This document shows positions 9,129 to 21,385 of a stretch of 29,232 nucleotides of DNA, in pieces. A program made the translations under genes and the position numbers. The notes under the pieces are model-generated. The model was not told the DNA's origin, ran no database searches, and saw nothing but the letters and a program-made list of their open reading frames with translations. Within the stretch, counting starts at the first letter, position 1; each line of letters opens with the position of its first letter. Source of the DNA: Hamiltosporidium magnivora. Taxonomy: Eukaryota > Microsporidia > Dubosqiidae. Location: NCBI GenBank assembly GCA_004325065.1, contig PITI01000043.1, positions 1-29,232 on the forward strand. Direction: 5' to 3'.

Positions 9129-12040
9129 TCGGGACTATAATACTAATTTTTACTTAGCGGCAGAGTATTCTGACTAGAAATTTTCAATTTTTTTCAGCTT
9201 GTTGTTTAGATTTTTATTGAGCACTTCACTATTTTTAATATGTATTGGTTTGTTTTCTTAAAAAATTGAATTTATAGGTAACAGAGCCATCATCCGCATA
9301 TTTTTAGCAACAGAAACCCATATTTGAAATCTCGAAAACATTTATTTGTCTTGGGTTGTTATAAAAACAAGCACCAGAATTGGATGACGAGGTTGGGTAT
9401 TGATAACAACTATCAAATGAAGGTGCTTGCTCTTCTTTATATGGTGATTTTTTATGTTGTTTGGTCATTTTGCAAACAGATATTTTTTGATTGTAAATGA
9501 TTTGAATCTTTTGGCATTATTGCAAAGGTCTCTTGATTATTCATATTAGAGAGACGCCTGGGGGTAAAAAAAACTATTTGACTAAACCATGAATTTTGTA
9601 AAAAATGGCTTTATATGAAGTAGGCCTTCGTTACCGTGGATAAGTCTTTTTAATAGTCAGAGTAAAAGAAAGCCTCGTATCTATTTTTCTCTGCTTGTGT
9701 CTTATTGTCAAAAAAGAATTTAATTATTGAATGCTTATTCTCATCTTTTAATGAAAATCAGAAATCGAGAATGATTAACTCCTGATACACCATCGTTAAC
9801 CCGAGCAATATTTTTATAGTTATTAAGCAGAAATGAAGGCAAATTATCAACCTTGTCAATTTTAAAATCTTAGATGCGCTGAAATTGGTAAAAAAATGAG
9901 AAATAACAGAAGATTCTTCTTGTTGGTTTTTATAGGTCGAATCAAGGACATTATAAAATGATTTTGGTTTACTAGTATGAAGGTATATTGATTATGAGGT
10001 TATGAATGTTTTTTGAATAAAGCTATTTCAAATTGCAATTTCTTGTTTTTACCTAGTATCAGTTTTCTAATATAGTTTTTCTATTGCACTATATCAAATT
10101 TTTGTGAGGCACTAATAAATTTAATTGATTAGTAATTTTTCATATAACACTTTTCCTTTTTATTCAGCGTTTTTCCGATAATCGCAGCATATGTGCTCAA
10201 TCTCAATATGTGCACCATGAAAAATTAATCCCATGTATACAAATTGAATCAGTATTTATATTTCTCAAAAAAACAATTTTACTCTTCTCTCTAATAATTA
10301 TCACATTAAACTTGCGTAAACTCCGATATTTGACGAGTTTTTTTGCCCAAAACTTATTTCTAGTTGCTTTACTTTTATATTAGCGTTAAGTGTTGTCTTT
10401 TTTTAAGTTTGTGCACTATGATCTATGAATTGGCCTGCTGTATTCAGGTGTTACGAAGATTCTCATAAAAAAGCATACGTTTGGTTTTCTATGTTTGTTT
10501 TAAACCAGAACACACAATTAATAAAAACAGAAACAACCTCCAATACATAAAGTACAAAATGATACGAGCGACAATCCAGAAAGATTGCTGATTGGTTAGA
10601 TAATTACACCAGATGTGGAATAGCACGTTGTTTTCGGATAATTAAATGGCCTGAAAATTTGTTACGATATATATATCGGCTTTGCAGTACAATAAATTAT
10701 TCTAGATTGACGTAAAATTTCAAAATTGACACATTTTAATACAGAACCATTTAGAATGTTTAAAAATTTAAATTGACCGAAGCATATATTAATATTAGGG
10801 TATGTTCTGGGTATGAATTATAAGTGTCAACATTTGGGTTGTTTTTTTTATATCAAGCTATAATAAAGAAGTAGTTTATTGTAAGATTTATATAAATTTT
10901 AATGTATATCGTCGCAAGAAAAGCTGCCAATGAAGATCAGTACTTAAATGGGTATTAATATCGAGCATAATGTGTTAAAGAAGGTTATACAAGAGATAAT
11001 GATAAAAGGAATATTATTTATAAAGCAGTAGATTAAAAAGTACTATTAAAATAAGTTTAGTAGGCCAATGGAATTGAAGAGTGTAGTATAGGGTGTAATA
11101 TGACGAATGATGTTTATAGAAGAAAAAGGTTAATTAGATATTGTAGTTAAACATATTTATTATAAGATACGAGTATAAATGGTGAAGTGTTATTTTTAGT
11201 TAATTTTAAACCTATTAATTTTCTTTTTTTTGCAAATAAATATATAAACCAGTTTTCACATGTGAATTATGCTTCTCTTCTTTTATACAGAAAACATTGA
11301 TGTATTTATTACAACAAAACATAATAAATATATATTACGATTTTCAGAAAACGTAGAGTATCAAAATCTGAAATAAAAAAAAAGTCCGTTACGAAAGCTA
11401 AGACAACTAAAATAAAAGAAAAATGCACCGAGGTATAAGATTTGAAGTAAATTTATTATAAATTGCTCGAAAAATTCCATGAAACTCAATAACATATATA
11501 ATGAAACTTAAAAGACTGACGATTTGCAATGTGTGAACCTTTTCAGATAAACGAGGTCACTAAGAAAAAATAGACTAAAAAAGGATCGTATATGTAACAT
11601 TTGAATTATATTAAAAATACAGGGTGATCTTTATTTTTCAGGGTTTCATTAAGAATGTTAATTATGTTTACGTCCCAAAGGTGGTTACATTATTGGCAGA
11701 ATAGATAAATTATGGGAGTTTCAAAATTTTAGAAAAACAAGATTAAAAACCAAAAATTGCGCGCGTATTAAAAAAGACAACCTACTAATATTATATTTAC
11801 CACCGCTAATATTATCACCGTTAGTAATGATGAACTAACCCAGTAAAACAATTACTGAAAAATGCATGTAAGTAAATTCCTCTTTCGGTGTGTCAGAAAC
11901 TATACGTAAAAATAAATCTAAATTCTACGCATACGAAAAAAATTATCATAGGCTAATCCCTTCTACTGTTGTAAAATTCAGCTTATAAATTTCTGAAATT
12001 CTTATTATAAGAACTAAATATAAACAATTTTACATAATAT
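9129..12040. other. Gene-poor AT-rich stretch
   Basis: Nearly 3 kb without a supportable gene. A minus-strand open frame at 9304-9468 (54 codons, begins MTKQHKKSPYKEEQ, with several Cys and Tyr) is of mixed composition but too short and without context to call. The rest shows dense stops in all frames. Confidence 0.4.
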
Positions 12041-12333
12041 ATGGATACAATTCTAGCACTGCTCGAAAAATTGTGCAGAATTAGAAAGTTTCCTCTATCA
12101 AACAATGACTTTTTTGTATTAAGTATGACACTCGAGCGAATACAAGTGATTCTTACTTGATTCTGTAAAGTGGACAAAGCACCGGCCAGCCAACACGATA
12201 AAATAAAACTCTTTACAATTATAAAGTGTGAAGGATCAAACTGGTTCATAATAAGCTTGCAGTTATACTTGTTTTTTTTCGTAGCAATAGTTACGCTCAG
12301 CGAGTAATAATCCTGAATGCTCCTATAACGCAT
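11983..12333 (-). other. Overlapping open frames on both strands, identity unclear
   Basis: The minus strand is open for 116 codons beginning MRYRSIQDYYSLSV. The plus strand from an ATG at 12041 reads MDTILALLEKLCRIRKFPLS and stays open to 12307 apart from one TGA near 12158. Both readings have mixed composition and neither matches a family I recognise. The start of the plus reading resembles MDALLTFIEKNLPK at 14273, which hints at related relics. I cannot decide which strand, if either, was coding. Confidence 0.25.
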
Positions 12334-14272
12334 TGCAATTTTCTTTTTATTCTTAAGTTAGAATGTGAATATTATTTCAATGTTAAAATCAAAGAAAAAT
12401 AAAAAAAGTTACAAAATCAATACTAAAATAGTGCCATTATCTACAATTCATATCGACTGAAGACAAATATTCATAAAAATCAAGAAAAAAAATTAAGCTC
12501 TGTCAGAAATGTTATTTCGATAGATTTCTCCTATGAATGTCTGTGTTTCGATTATATGATCATCTTTTATTTTGTTTAATCAAGCCAAACTTTGCTCAAG
12601 CACAAATATATTTAAACACACAGCTTCTAACAATATAAATTCAAATATATCGAAACAACGATTATAATACCGGCTAAATTTACAAGAAGCCACATGGAAC
12701 TTACATGAATAACCCCAATATAAATGACTTAAGTTTGTACATGTGTGTGTGAAGGATTTTTCATAACATTCACCATGAGCCTATCTAAATTAACCCCTAG
12801 AAGTTCGATTGTCTGACATCGTCTTTAAATCCCATGACTTTATCGCACATGTATTTAAACAAAAAAGTGAATTTTAAGTTGAATTTAGTTCAATTTCATG
12901 TTTTTGCAAAAAAGAGATTGAAAGTATTCCATCGAGTGATAGAAAAGACTATTGCTCGAATTATATAGTTTTATTTGATTGTTTGATAAAATCATCCCGT
13001 TCAAATTGATGAGACCATCCAGGAGAAATTTTTAAAGGCTGAATTGGTCTGCGTTACTTAAAATTACTAAAAATGATTTAAAATATATCCAGGGCAATCA
13101 ACAATGATTTTTCGTGGATGAATGATTTAAAATTAACGATGCGCCTTATTCAAATGGCTCATCCTTTAAAGTTCAATAGAAAATAGAAGGCTATTTTCCC
13201 TCTTATAATATTACGAAGCAAAAAATTCATCACTTATAGAGTTCTCAAAATGGCTTAAGCCAATTACTGGGGTTATTTCATTTTTCCTATTACACTAAAA
13301 AGCTTTATAAGCCCATATGAAAGTTAAATATTGCGATCAGTTAAATAATTTACAATATTCTTACATATAGCTATACAAGAGCGAAAATGTTATTTATGAG
13401 TTAAAATACAACTGCAACAATCTATGAAATCGAAAAAAAAACATTTATATTGTCATTTTTATGCTATGAGTCTTTGGAATATTTTTATATTTTAAATTCA
13501 TGAACGCAAAAAAAACTCAATTTTTACTTGGCAGTGATTCTTGAAAATAAACAATTTGTGTTTTGACTAAAAAAACCATTCGAAATCTATATTTTGACAG
13601 TGCCAACAAGCCCAGCACGTTCTCTGATTCTACAATCTTAATTTAATAGGATAGATTCCACTATACTTAGAATCCCAAATAGTACAGATGGAAATCAGAA
13701 CCGGAAATATTTTCACGTGAGTAACAGAGCAGCATGATGCAAGGAATATTTAAACAATACAACTCTGACTCAGTAGGCTTTCTATATACAGTTCATCTAA
13801 AAAATAATTCGGTTTTAATTTAAAATTGCTATTATTAACCCATATAAACTAAATTATTTTAAAAAACTTCGCAAACTAAAATTGAAATACTGCGGCCTAT
13901 CAAGCTGAAATCTTAAAAATTAATTTTTCTTTAATTCGATTCCTACCGAAATAAGGCGCCTTCTTTTGTATAGAAAACTGCATACTTCAGCAAATATACA
14001 CGCTATTTTTATAAAATTGACAATATTTTCACCATATAATCACAATGATATTTTAAAAGAAACAAAATCAAGAGAATATTGACATCTATTTCGATTGAGC
14101 ATAGTAGGTGAATATTGCCCTATACCAAAAGTATCCAATCAAATCTCGCCTTTGCTAAAAGATGTTTTTTGAGAAAAGTTAACAAAATATACTGATGAAC
14201 AGGTAGGTTTGTGCTGAATCAAACAAAATTTATGCTTATGATTGTATTTTTTAACAGGAAAAGGGCTTAAAT
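12334..14272. other. Gene-poor AT-rich stretch
   Basis: No supportable gene. Long but frequently interrupted plus-strand frames occur around 13.1-13.7 kb; they could be mobile-element remains, but I cannot establish this. Confidence 0.4.
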
Positions 14273-14570
14273 ATGGATGCATTATTAACATTTATTGAAA
14301 AGAATCTTCCAAAATGAATTCCAGAATAATGCATTTTATATGAAGCAATTCAGCAAACAATTTACAACAAGCAGCTGATTAAATTGATAGGTCCCACAGA
14401 TATATATGAAAAACTTTATTATGAGAATTTTTTTGGCAAATATACGATCATCGTATAGAATCGCATAGAAAATGCAACATCTGAAATTCCGAATATACAT
14501 TTTTATGGTTGCCGAACAACACATTCAGGCATGAACTTGCATCGCATTCACAAAAAGAAGAGAGAATAGC
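14273..14570 (+). pseudogene. Degenerate ORF relic, origin unknown
   Basis: Starting at an ATG (MDALLTFIEKNLPK), one plus-strand frame keeps a protein-like reading through several stops: ILYEAIQQTIYNKQLIKLIG, TDIYEKLYYENFFGKYTIIV, then ATSEIPNIHFYGC and a basic stretch with HRIHKKKRE. The regular alternation of acidic, aromatic and aliphatic residues looks like former coding DNA. The opening resembles that at 12041. A mobile-element structural protein is one possibility; no family motif proves it. Confidence 0.3.
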
Positions 14571-16788
14571 ATGCAAAAACACCATAGACGTCGAATAATC
14601 AAATTCATCTAAACATTATACATATTATACATATTATATGAAAGAAATTGTAGATGACAGACAAAATAGTATGCAGCGGCTTGATCATATTCTGCAAGAT
14701 CTAAGAGAAAATTCATAAAAGTATGGTAAAGCACTAATTCGGTTGTTCTCTTTTGTCTAAACCAAGCGGTTATTTTACGTTCTACGGCAGATGATGACTT
14801 AATGCATGTCTCAAATTATCAGTTATGCCGAAATGTAAAAAAAATTCATTTCGAAACCCAATATGTGTGATCACTCCAGAATGATGCATCCGAAATCATT
14901 CGCAAAACAATTGCTTGACATATAGAGTTGGGAAGATTAGTTTCGCCAAATGATACAATGTATAATTTTCAATAAATTTTTAAATAGACATTAACTAGAT
15001 TCCACTTGATTAGAAACAATTTTCGAAATATCCCGTAAATTATCAAAATAATCGGCCGGTTTTGCAAGGGCATTTTCGTAACCTCTCTTGAGGGACCCAG
15101 ATAAAAGACATCTTTGATAGAGGCAGGCTCTATCATTTGAATAAAAGGGTTAATTAAGCCGTTTAACTAAAGTTTTAGTTTGATCAACGAAAGATTTATT
15201 TAAATTGTTATTTAAGCTTTTCTTTTTTCTTTCTTCCACTATTGGGGTTTTAATAAAATGTAAATTTATATTTTACAAGGGAATTCAATAACCTATAATC
15301 ATGTAGTTGAATACTACAGGCATATTGGCTACTAGCGAAAATTTTATAAGTGTTATCAATTTTGAAGTTAAAAATATAATACTAGAGAAGCGAGAACATA
15401 TAAGTTCATAGTATGGTGCTGAACAATGATGAAGTGTAATTGCCCGAAAAATCTTATCACTTACTGAATTTTCCAGGCATTCCACCGTACATGTCAATTT
15501 TTAAATTGCAATGCGTATCATTCTTCTGCCAAATATCGATCCACAACAACTTTGTAACGAAACGAAACTTTCGGTTAAAAAACGTATGTGAATGTCATCG
15601 AAGCCACAGTATTTAACTGGAAAATTGAAATGAGGGGCATTATTTTTATTATGAATTCCAAAGGTTCTGAAAATATTCTATTTAAATATAAACGTTTACT
15701 ATTTAGTGTTCGACTCGTTTTTATAATGCATTAAACAAAGAACAAGAAAAACCCAGCAAACAAGTAGAATAGCTATACAGAATCCGTGCTCTTGTTGGAG
15801 CAACTTCATGGCTAGTTCATGCACGGTAAAATTCTCGTTTATAAATATAAATATCAGACGAAAAAAATAAAAATATTGTGTATATTAATGCCCTCGAATA
15901 AATTTATAGCGTAAAACAGTATTAAAATATAAATTCAAAGTATTTTTTTACCTTTGGATGCTTTGTAGTTCCTCTATTAAAATATATCAACAATCATTAG
16001 AGGTTAAGATAATTTTAAATTTAAATTACACTTTGTCAAAGAAGTACATGTTATAAACATTGAACGTTGAATATTTATATTTAAACGAATAGAATTTCGC
16101 ACATAAGCTAGTAACTTAAATCTAACTAATGAATTCATTACACATTAAATTTTGAGCTACTCAAAATCAATAATTTTATTGCAATATAATTAAACTTATA
16201 TATTTAATATATATGAGGTTGTTATTTAGATTTTATTAAGCTTATTTAAAAGGAATAAGGATACGTTAAATTAAAGTAATTAATTACCGGGATATTATAT
16301 TTAATTATGTTACTAATTATATTAAAGATTTTATCCAATTAAATTCAGCCATAATATATTTTATATCTTGTACTGAAGTAAAATTTAACTTGCAATTGTA
16401 ACAGAAATATTTTAATATAAAATTTCCAATCTTCTTAAAATATTTGAATATATTAGTTGTTATAAGCTAAAAAGACGAGTTTTACTTTATATTCCTGTTT
16501 GTGATTTTTAAAGTAAAGAATATGATTGTTTATGCCTAAGAAAAAGATATTCATATTGCAACTAAGACAAAAATATCAATTTACTTTAACAAAAATGATA
16601 TTTTAATATAAATTTAAATGCTATAAATCAATAAAAATAATAATATAACAGTAAAGACAAAGCAGTTTGAGATTTGAATAAAAAATTCGGTTAATAATTT
16701 TTTATTATTCCCAAAAGTTTATATTATTAAGTGCACGTTATATTTAATTATAGAATTTAGATTAATAGTTTTAATTACGATTTATAAC
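14571..16788. other. Gene-poor AT-rich stretch
   Basis: No supportable gene. The 70-codon minus-strand frame at 15285-15497 and the plus-strand frame around 14640-14720 are short and featureless. The last 600 bases are extremely AT-rich and lead into the secreted-protein pseudogene. Confidence 0.4.
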
Positions 16789-16796
16789 TATAAATA
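16789..16796 (+). promoter_or_regulatory. TATA-like box before the secreted-protein pseudogene
   Basis: TATAAATA ends 20 bases before the ATG at 16816, and no CCC motif is present between them. In such AT-rich sequence a TATA match alone is weak evidence. Confidence 0.3.
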
Positions 16797-16815
16797 GACG
16801 GAGAAATACATAGCT

Positions 16816-19800
16816 ATGAAAAATATTTTGATTTATTTTTGTTTACATTTGCACGTTTTAATATTTCATTTTCAGTATATTTATTGTGAAAAAGTTTCTA
16901 AATCCAAAGGCCACGAAATATCTTCGGGTAGAAAGCATGAAATAAACCAAACAAATAAGATTCAAAATTCTACGTTAAAAAATAAAGATCTTGAAATAAA
17001 AAAATTTAACGTACAGAATATGTCTGAAAAAGGTTTTTCAATGAATAATATTATAATAGAAGAAAAAATACCAAATAATAAAAAAATGACGCATATAACC
17101 AGCAATCAACCAAGTTTAAAAAATAAATACTCGGATTCGAGAAATAATCAGAATATTGATAAAAAGCTGAAGTTGTACGATGAATTAAATATTTCTTCAA
17201 AATACTACGATCCTTTAAAATTCAAATCCATAAATTTTAAACCCAACAGTTTGCAATATACAAGTACAATTCCGAAAATACTTTCAAAAAAAAGCCTCCC
17301 GAATTTACCATAACACCAAATTTACATCAAATAATTGATTCTAAATGCAATAAAATGGAAGAAAATATTTTTAAATTGGCAAATACAGACAAAAATTCAA
17401 ATTTTCGGCTTCAATTTGGTGAATATTTTCCTCTTGAAACAAAAATTAATTTACCATCAGAAAATTCTTTATCTGCATGTTATTGTTCTTATCGTGAAAA
17501 AGTCTCCGATAATGCTTTAAACCAACATCCAAAACTGCATCAAAAAAGAAGCACTGTAACTGCTAAAAATAGCAAATCAAATAAAGACTCGAAATCAAAC
17601 AACGAAACAATAAAAACGTCTATAGATCCAAATGATAAAACCTTCGAAGACACTAGATTAAATTCATATAAGCCCAAAATAAGTAATAGAGAACCTATTC
17701 AACAAATATTAGAAACGAAATCGGAGGATTCAAAAACTCTCGGAGATGAAAAAAAAGAGTCAATAAAAATTTTTTCAGAATCTTTGAAAAATGAAATAAT
17801 ACATGAAAATTATAATAACATGAATTATTAATTACATCTCCTATACATTCAAATGATAACGATATTTCAAATAACACACATAATACACAGCTTATCTTAT
17901 CTGGTAATGTTCAAAATGAAATAGTAATCCCGAATTATAATAAACCACCCAATGATATAATTACTGAAGAAATAAAAGCAGAAGATCAAAAAATACCTAT
18001 CATACAAGTCGAAAACCCGAACTCTTTTGTTACCAACAATTTTACCCAAAACGAAAATATAACTAAACAAGAAATATCTTTAAAACCAAGTGTAACAGAT
18101 ATTTTAAATGAACATGGCGAAACTACAATAGACTCAAAAATAGAATATATAGATAAACGCACTGGTATGACTATTTATCATCTCATTGATAGTAAAATAA
18201 AGTTAAAAGACATCAATGAGTCTAAAGGAATAGTAGATAGTGTGCATGCACAACATATTTCCGAAGATAGCAATGAAAAAGAAAAAGGTGAACCGAATGT
18301 TTTTGAAAAAATGAAATCGGTTTATATTTTATTGATCAGGAAACAATAAAGAACTTCAAAATGTAAATGAGATTCAGCCTTCGATCGCAGAAAATGAAAA
18401 TGAAATCTTAAACAAGTACTTTAATTGGTATAAAAAGAATGTAAATGAAGATACGCAATATAATGATATATTATATGTTTTGCACGATCCTACACAGAAT
18501 GAAGCTTTAATGAATCATAATATCGATATAAATACTATCGTAGACCAAAATGGGAATCCGATTCCAGATGCAAAAAGTAAACGCGAAATATTAGTAAACT
18601 TCTTGCTGTATTATAAATCTTTTGTAAATCCAAATGGACAGGATCGTGACTTAATGTATTTTTTACAGACTTTAATAATATAGGACACCCTCATGCGAAG
18701 AAAAGACATGATATAAGCAAAAAAACATATGCTATTTCGGATATAAATAAAAATTTTAAAGAAGATGTAAACCAAAATGTTCAAAAGCCAATAAATTACT
18801 CTGATTTAGATAGTGCAGAAACGCATTCAAATGAAAAATATGATAAATTTGTGCAAATCTTCCAAAATCAAGAAAATACCGAAACATTAAACTCTTTAAA
18901 TAACAATGATTTTGTTTAAATAGAGACTATTTTCCCAGTCTTAACATAATTCCGAGTTCCCAAAAATATACTGAGAATGAAAATCATGATATTTTTCCGC
19001 CACAGTACTTTTCAAATACCTATCCTGGTGCTACGGAAGATAAGATAGATTTTTATCCAAATACTACTGAAAGTAATATGACAAAATCAAAATATCCAGA
19101 CAATAAAAGTTATATGCCCGGGGTTCATTCAAACATCTACAGATTTTCAAACACGGATGATAAAATATACGATTCTGGTATTCCGTATGTATTTGATCGA
19201 AATAATCTGGAATCGAATGTTATGTTTAGAGAAGAAGGAGCCGATAGTCATTCGAATATAGGTTCTGAATACAAAAATCCAAATGTTTCTTATACAAATT
19301 ATTTCAATATTTTGAGCGGTCTTGACTCAAATACAACCAAAAATACAAGTTCGAAACAAAATGCTAGAAATATGGAAATGTTGATACCAAAGTATCTTAA
19401 TAATTTTTAAGAGAACATGCACTATGGAGAAAATACAGATAAAGCCATAAAAAAATTTGATATAGCTCATCAAAAAACACATTTAGGTACACCAAATATG
19501 AGCGAATCAGAATATTTTACATATGGTAATCCAAATATTGGCGTAATAAAAGAACAAGGAAAAAATAATGATGCAGGAATAGTGGGTAATATTGAATCTG
19601 GCAACACACTGAATAGAAATCCTTATTATAATTCTTTATACCATGATATCAATTCTAATACAACCAAAGATAGTGAATCTACAAACCTATCAAACAATGC
19701 TATATTTCCAGTTCAAAATCCTAGCACGGATTCCAGAAATTTTCTACAGCAAAAAATGAATGCCGTGCATAGGAAAAGCAAATGAATTTAATACCCAAAA

Positions 19801-20201
19801 AAACCAGGAATTAAATATGGAACAAATAAAACCGAAAGCCTAAACACTTTTAAAGGAAACGGAAGATACGATGAAAATAATATATCTAAAGCAACTGATT
19901 ATATGCCGTGGGATAGCCCCAGCTTAAATATATTATAACCAAAAACCGAAGGAATAAATGCAAAAGATATAACCGTAAACAATATTAATGATACTATTCG
20001 AATGCCTGGTTACAAAGAAAAATCTGACAGGAGAACGAACGAAAAAAAAATTCTATGAATAACCAACAAGAATCTTATTTCTACGGATGGTCTTTACTTA
20101 AATGTCGGTTAATTTCAGATTCAGATCTAGAGACGATACAAAACCATAAAAAAAGGCGTTTATATCACCTTTGGAATAACAATTCTGACTTAATTGCTTA
20201 A
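16816..20201 (+). pseudogene. Large secreted Asn/Lys/Ser-rich protein, broken by frameshifts and stops
   Basis: The first 24 residues form a good signal peptide (MKNILIYFCLHLHVLIFHFQ, then YIYC before EKVSK). What follows is a hydrophilic, repeat-poor protein rich in Asn, Lys, Ser, Asp and Glu. One strand remains open for about 1,130 codons if the frame is switched. Breaks seen: a frame change at the A8 run near 17286-17293; another near 17822 (TAA 17829); near 18340 (TAA 18347); near 18677 (TAG 18681); near 18915 (TAA 18917); an in-frame TAA at 19408; TGA 19783; TAA 19936; and TGA 20056 with a final frame ending at 20199-20201. Related bits recur, for example LDSNTTKNTSS and INSNTTKDSES. No family is recognised. 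Other genes in the window are intact, which argues against poor sequence quality as the sole cause. Confidence 0.7.
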
Positions 20202-21161
20202 AATTGTTTTACTAGCAATAAATACAGTTTACATTAAATGGCCTCAATCTAACACTATTGATTAAATAATATTTGTAATTATTATAAAATGCTTTAATAT
20301 ATTTTTTAAAAATTAGCAAATTCGGTAATTAATAATAATCTTTTTAATTACTATTTTATGTTTGCCTTTTCCTTGTTCATTTCTAACTTTGAATACTTTT
20401 CAAATCTTAAAAAATAATTAGCGCTAGACAAAAAAATGTGTACTTGAAAGCCTTTGATAAGTGCATAGTTTGAATTATAGTAGAAAAATAATATGAAAAT
20501 AAATTTAGAAAGTCGCTTTAAAATATGCGGTTTGATTTCTGTAAAAGCATTGATTCATCGAACTCTATATATTGATCTTTCATAGAGATTCAATAAAATA
20601 TATGTTCAAGAAAACTAAAAAAACGAAGTAAATATTTTTCTCAAATATTATTATAATATGTTCATTCAAATAAGACGATCTAAATTATATATCCACAGCA
20701 AGTAAAATTTAGTGCAAATATAAAGATACAGCATTAAAAACCAGAAAATTCATAATAAAACAGCTTATACATAACTAAACTTCAATTTCAACGCACAGCA
20801 CTATCCTTTTCATCAACAATATATAATTATTATATACTTATAAGTAATTTAAAATAAGGTTTTTCAACACCAGAAGAGAAATAGATAATTAAATGCCAAC
20901 TTTATGGGTTTGAGTGCAGTAAAATTTAACTTTTAAATGTCGAGAAGTACTCTTCTATGATTTAAAAAGGTCGAGTGTAGTAAACACGTATGTTTTTGTA
21001 AGAGGCTAAATACGAGCTTTTAACATGTTATGATAGTTATTACAAATAAAATTACAGCGCAACTAATAATTTTCGTAATAATATAACATGCATAATCGTT
21101 GATCGACCTAATAGAAGTATTGAACATAAAAAGTATTTAAAGTAGCTGAAATAAATTTCTG
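20202..21161. other. AT-rich non-coding stretch
   Basis: No gene or repeat recognised between the pseudogene and the second dispersed-repeat copy. Confidence 0.45.
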
Positions 21162-21385
21162 TTTTTACTTCATTCATCCTCGGCACTACAGCCCTGCAGG
21201 AGCCTTGATCGCCTTCAGTAATACCGCCCATCTTTTTTCCAGTGTTTTGTTTACTTTTCGGGTCTCGTAACAAGGTTGTTTTAAAGGGTGGATTGATAGC
21301 CCTACGCCTAACCCCCAAACTTGGAAGACGAGTCACCTTTAGTCACCTCTTACACAAGCAGAGAACATTACAAGCTAATTATGCT
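21162..21385 (-). repeat. Dispersed repeat, copy B (probable retroelement fragment)
   Basis: Homologous to 567-790 in the same orientation. On the minus strand it is open and reads LPSLGVRRRAINPPFKTTLL, then RDPKSKQN, GKKMGGITEGDQGS and so on, within a frame at 21052-21336. The shared peptide core is [GV]RRAxNPxFKTxLLRxPK plus GGITExxQG. Compared with copy A it has lost the reading of the TTPSGWEFG-like part but keeps the later frame. I infer two decayed copies of one element; the family is uncertain. Confidence 0.55.

Noticed and set aside
13080..13720. Interrupted plus-strand frame with faint similarity to an LTR-retrotransposon RNase H order (for example KIEGYFPSYNITKQKIHHL)
   Set aside because: The spacing between the would-be motifs is wrong and no catalytic residues can be placed, so chance is more likely.
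21230..21300. TCGTAACAAGGT resembling the 3' end of small-subunit rRNA
   Set aside because: The match is limited to about a dozen bases; the surrounding sequence is not rRNA-like and belongs to the dispersed repeat.
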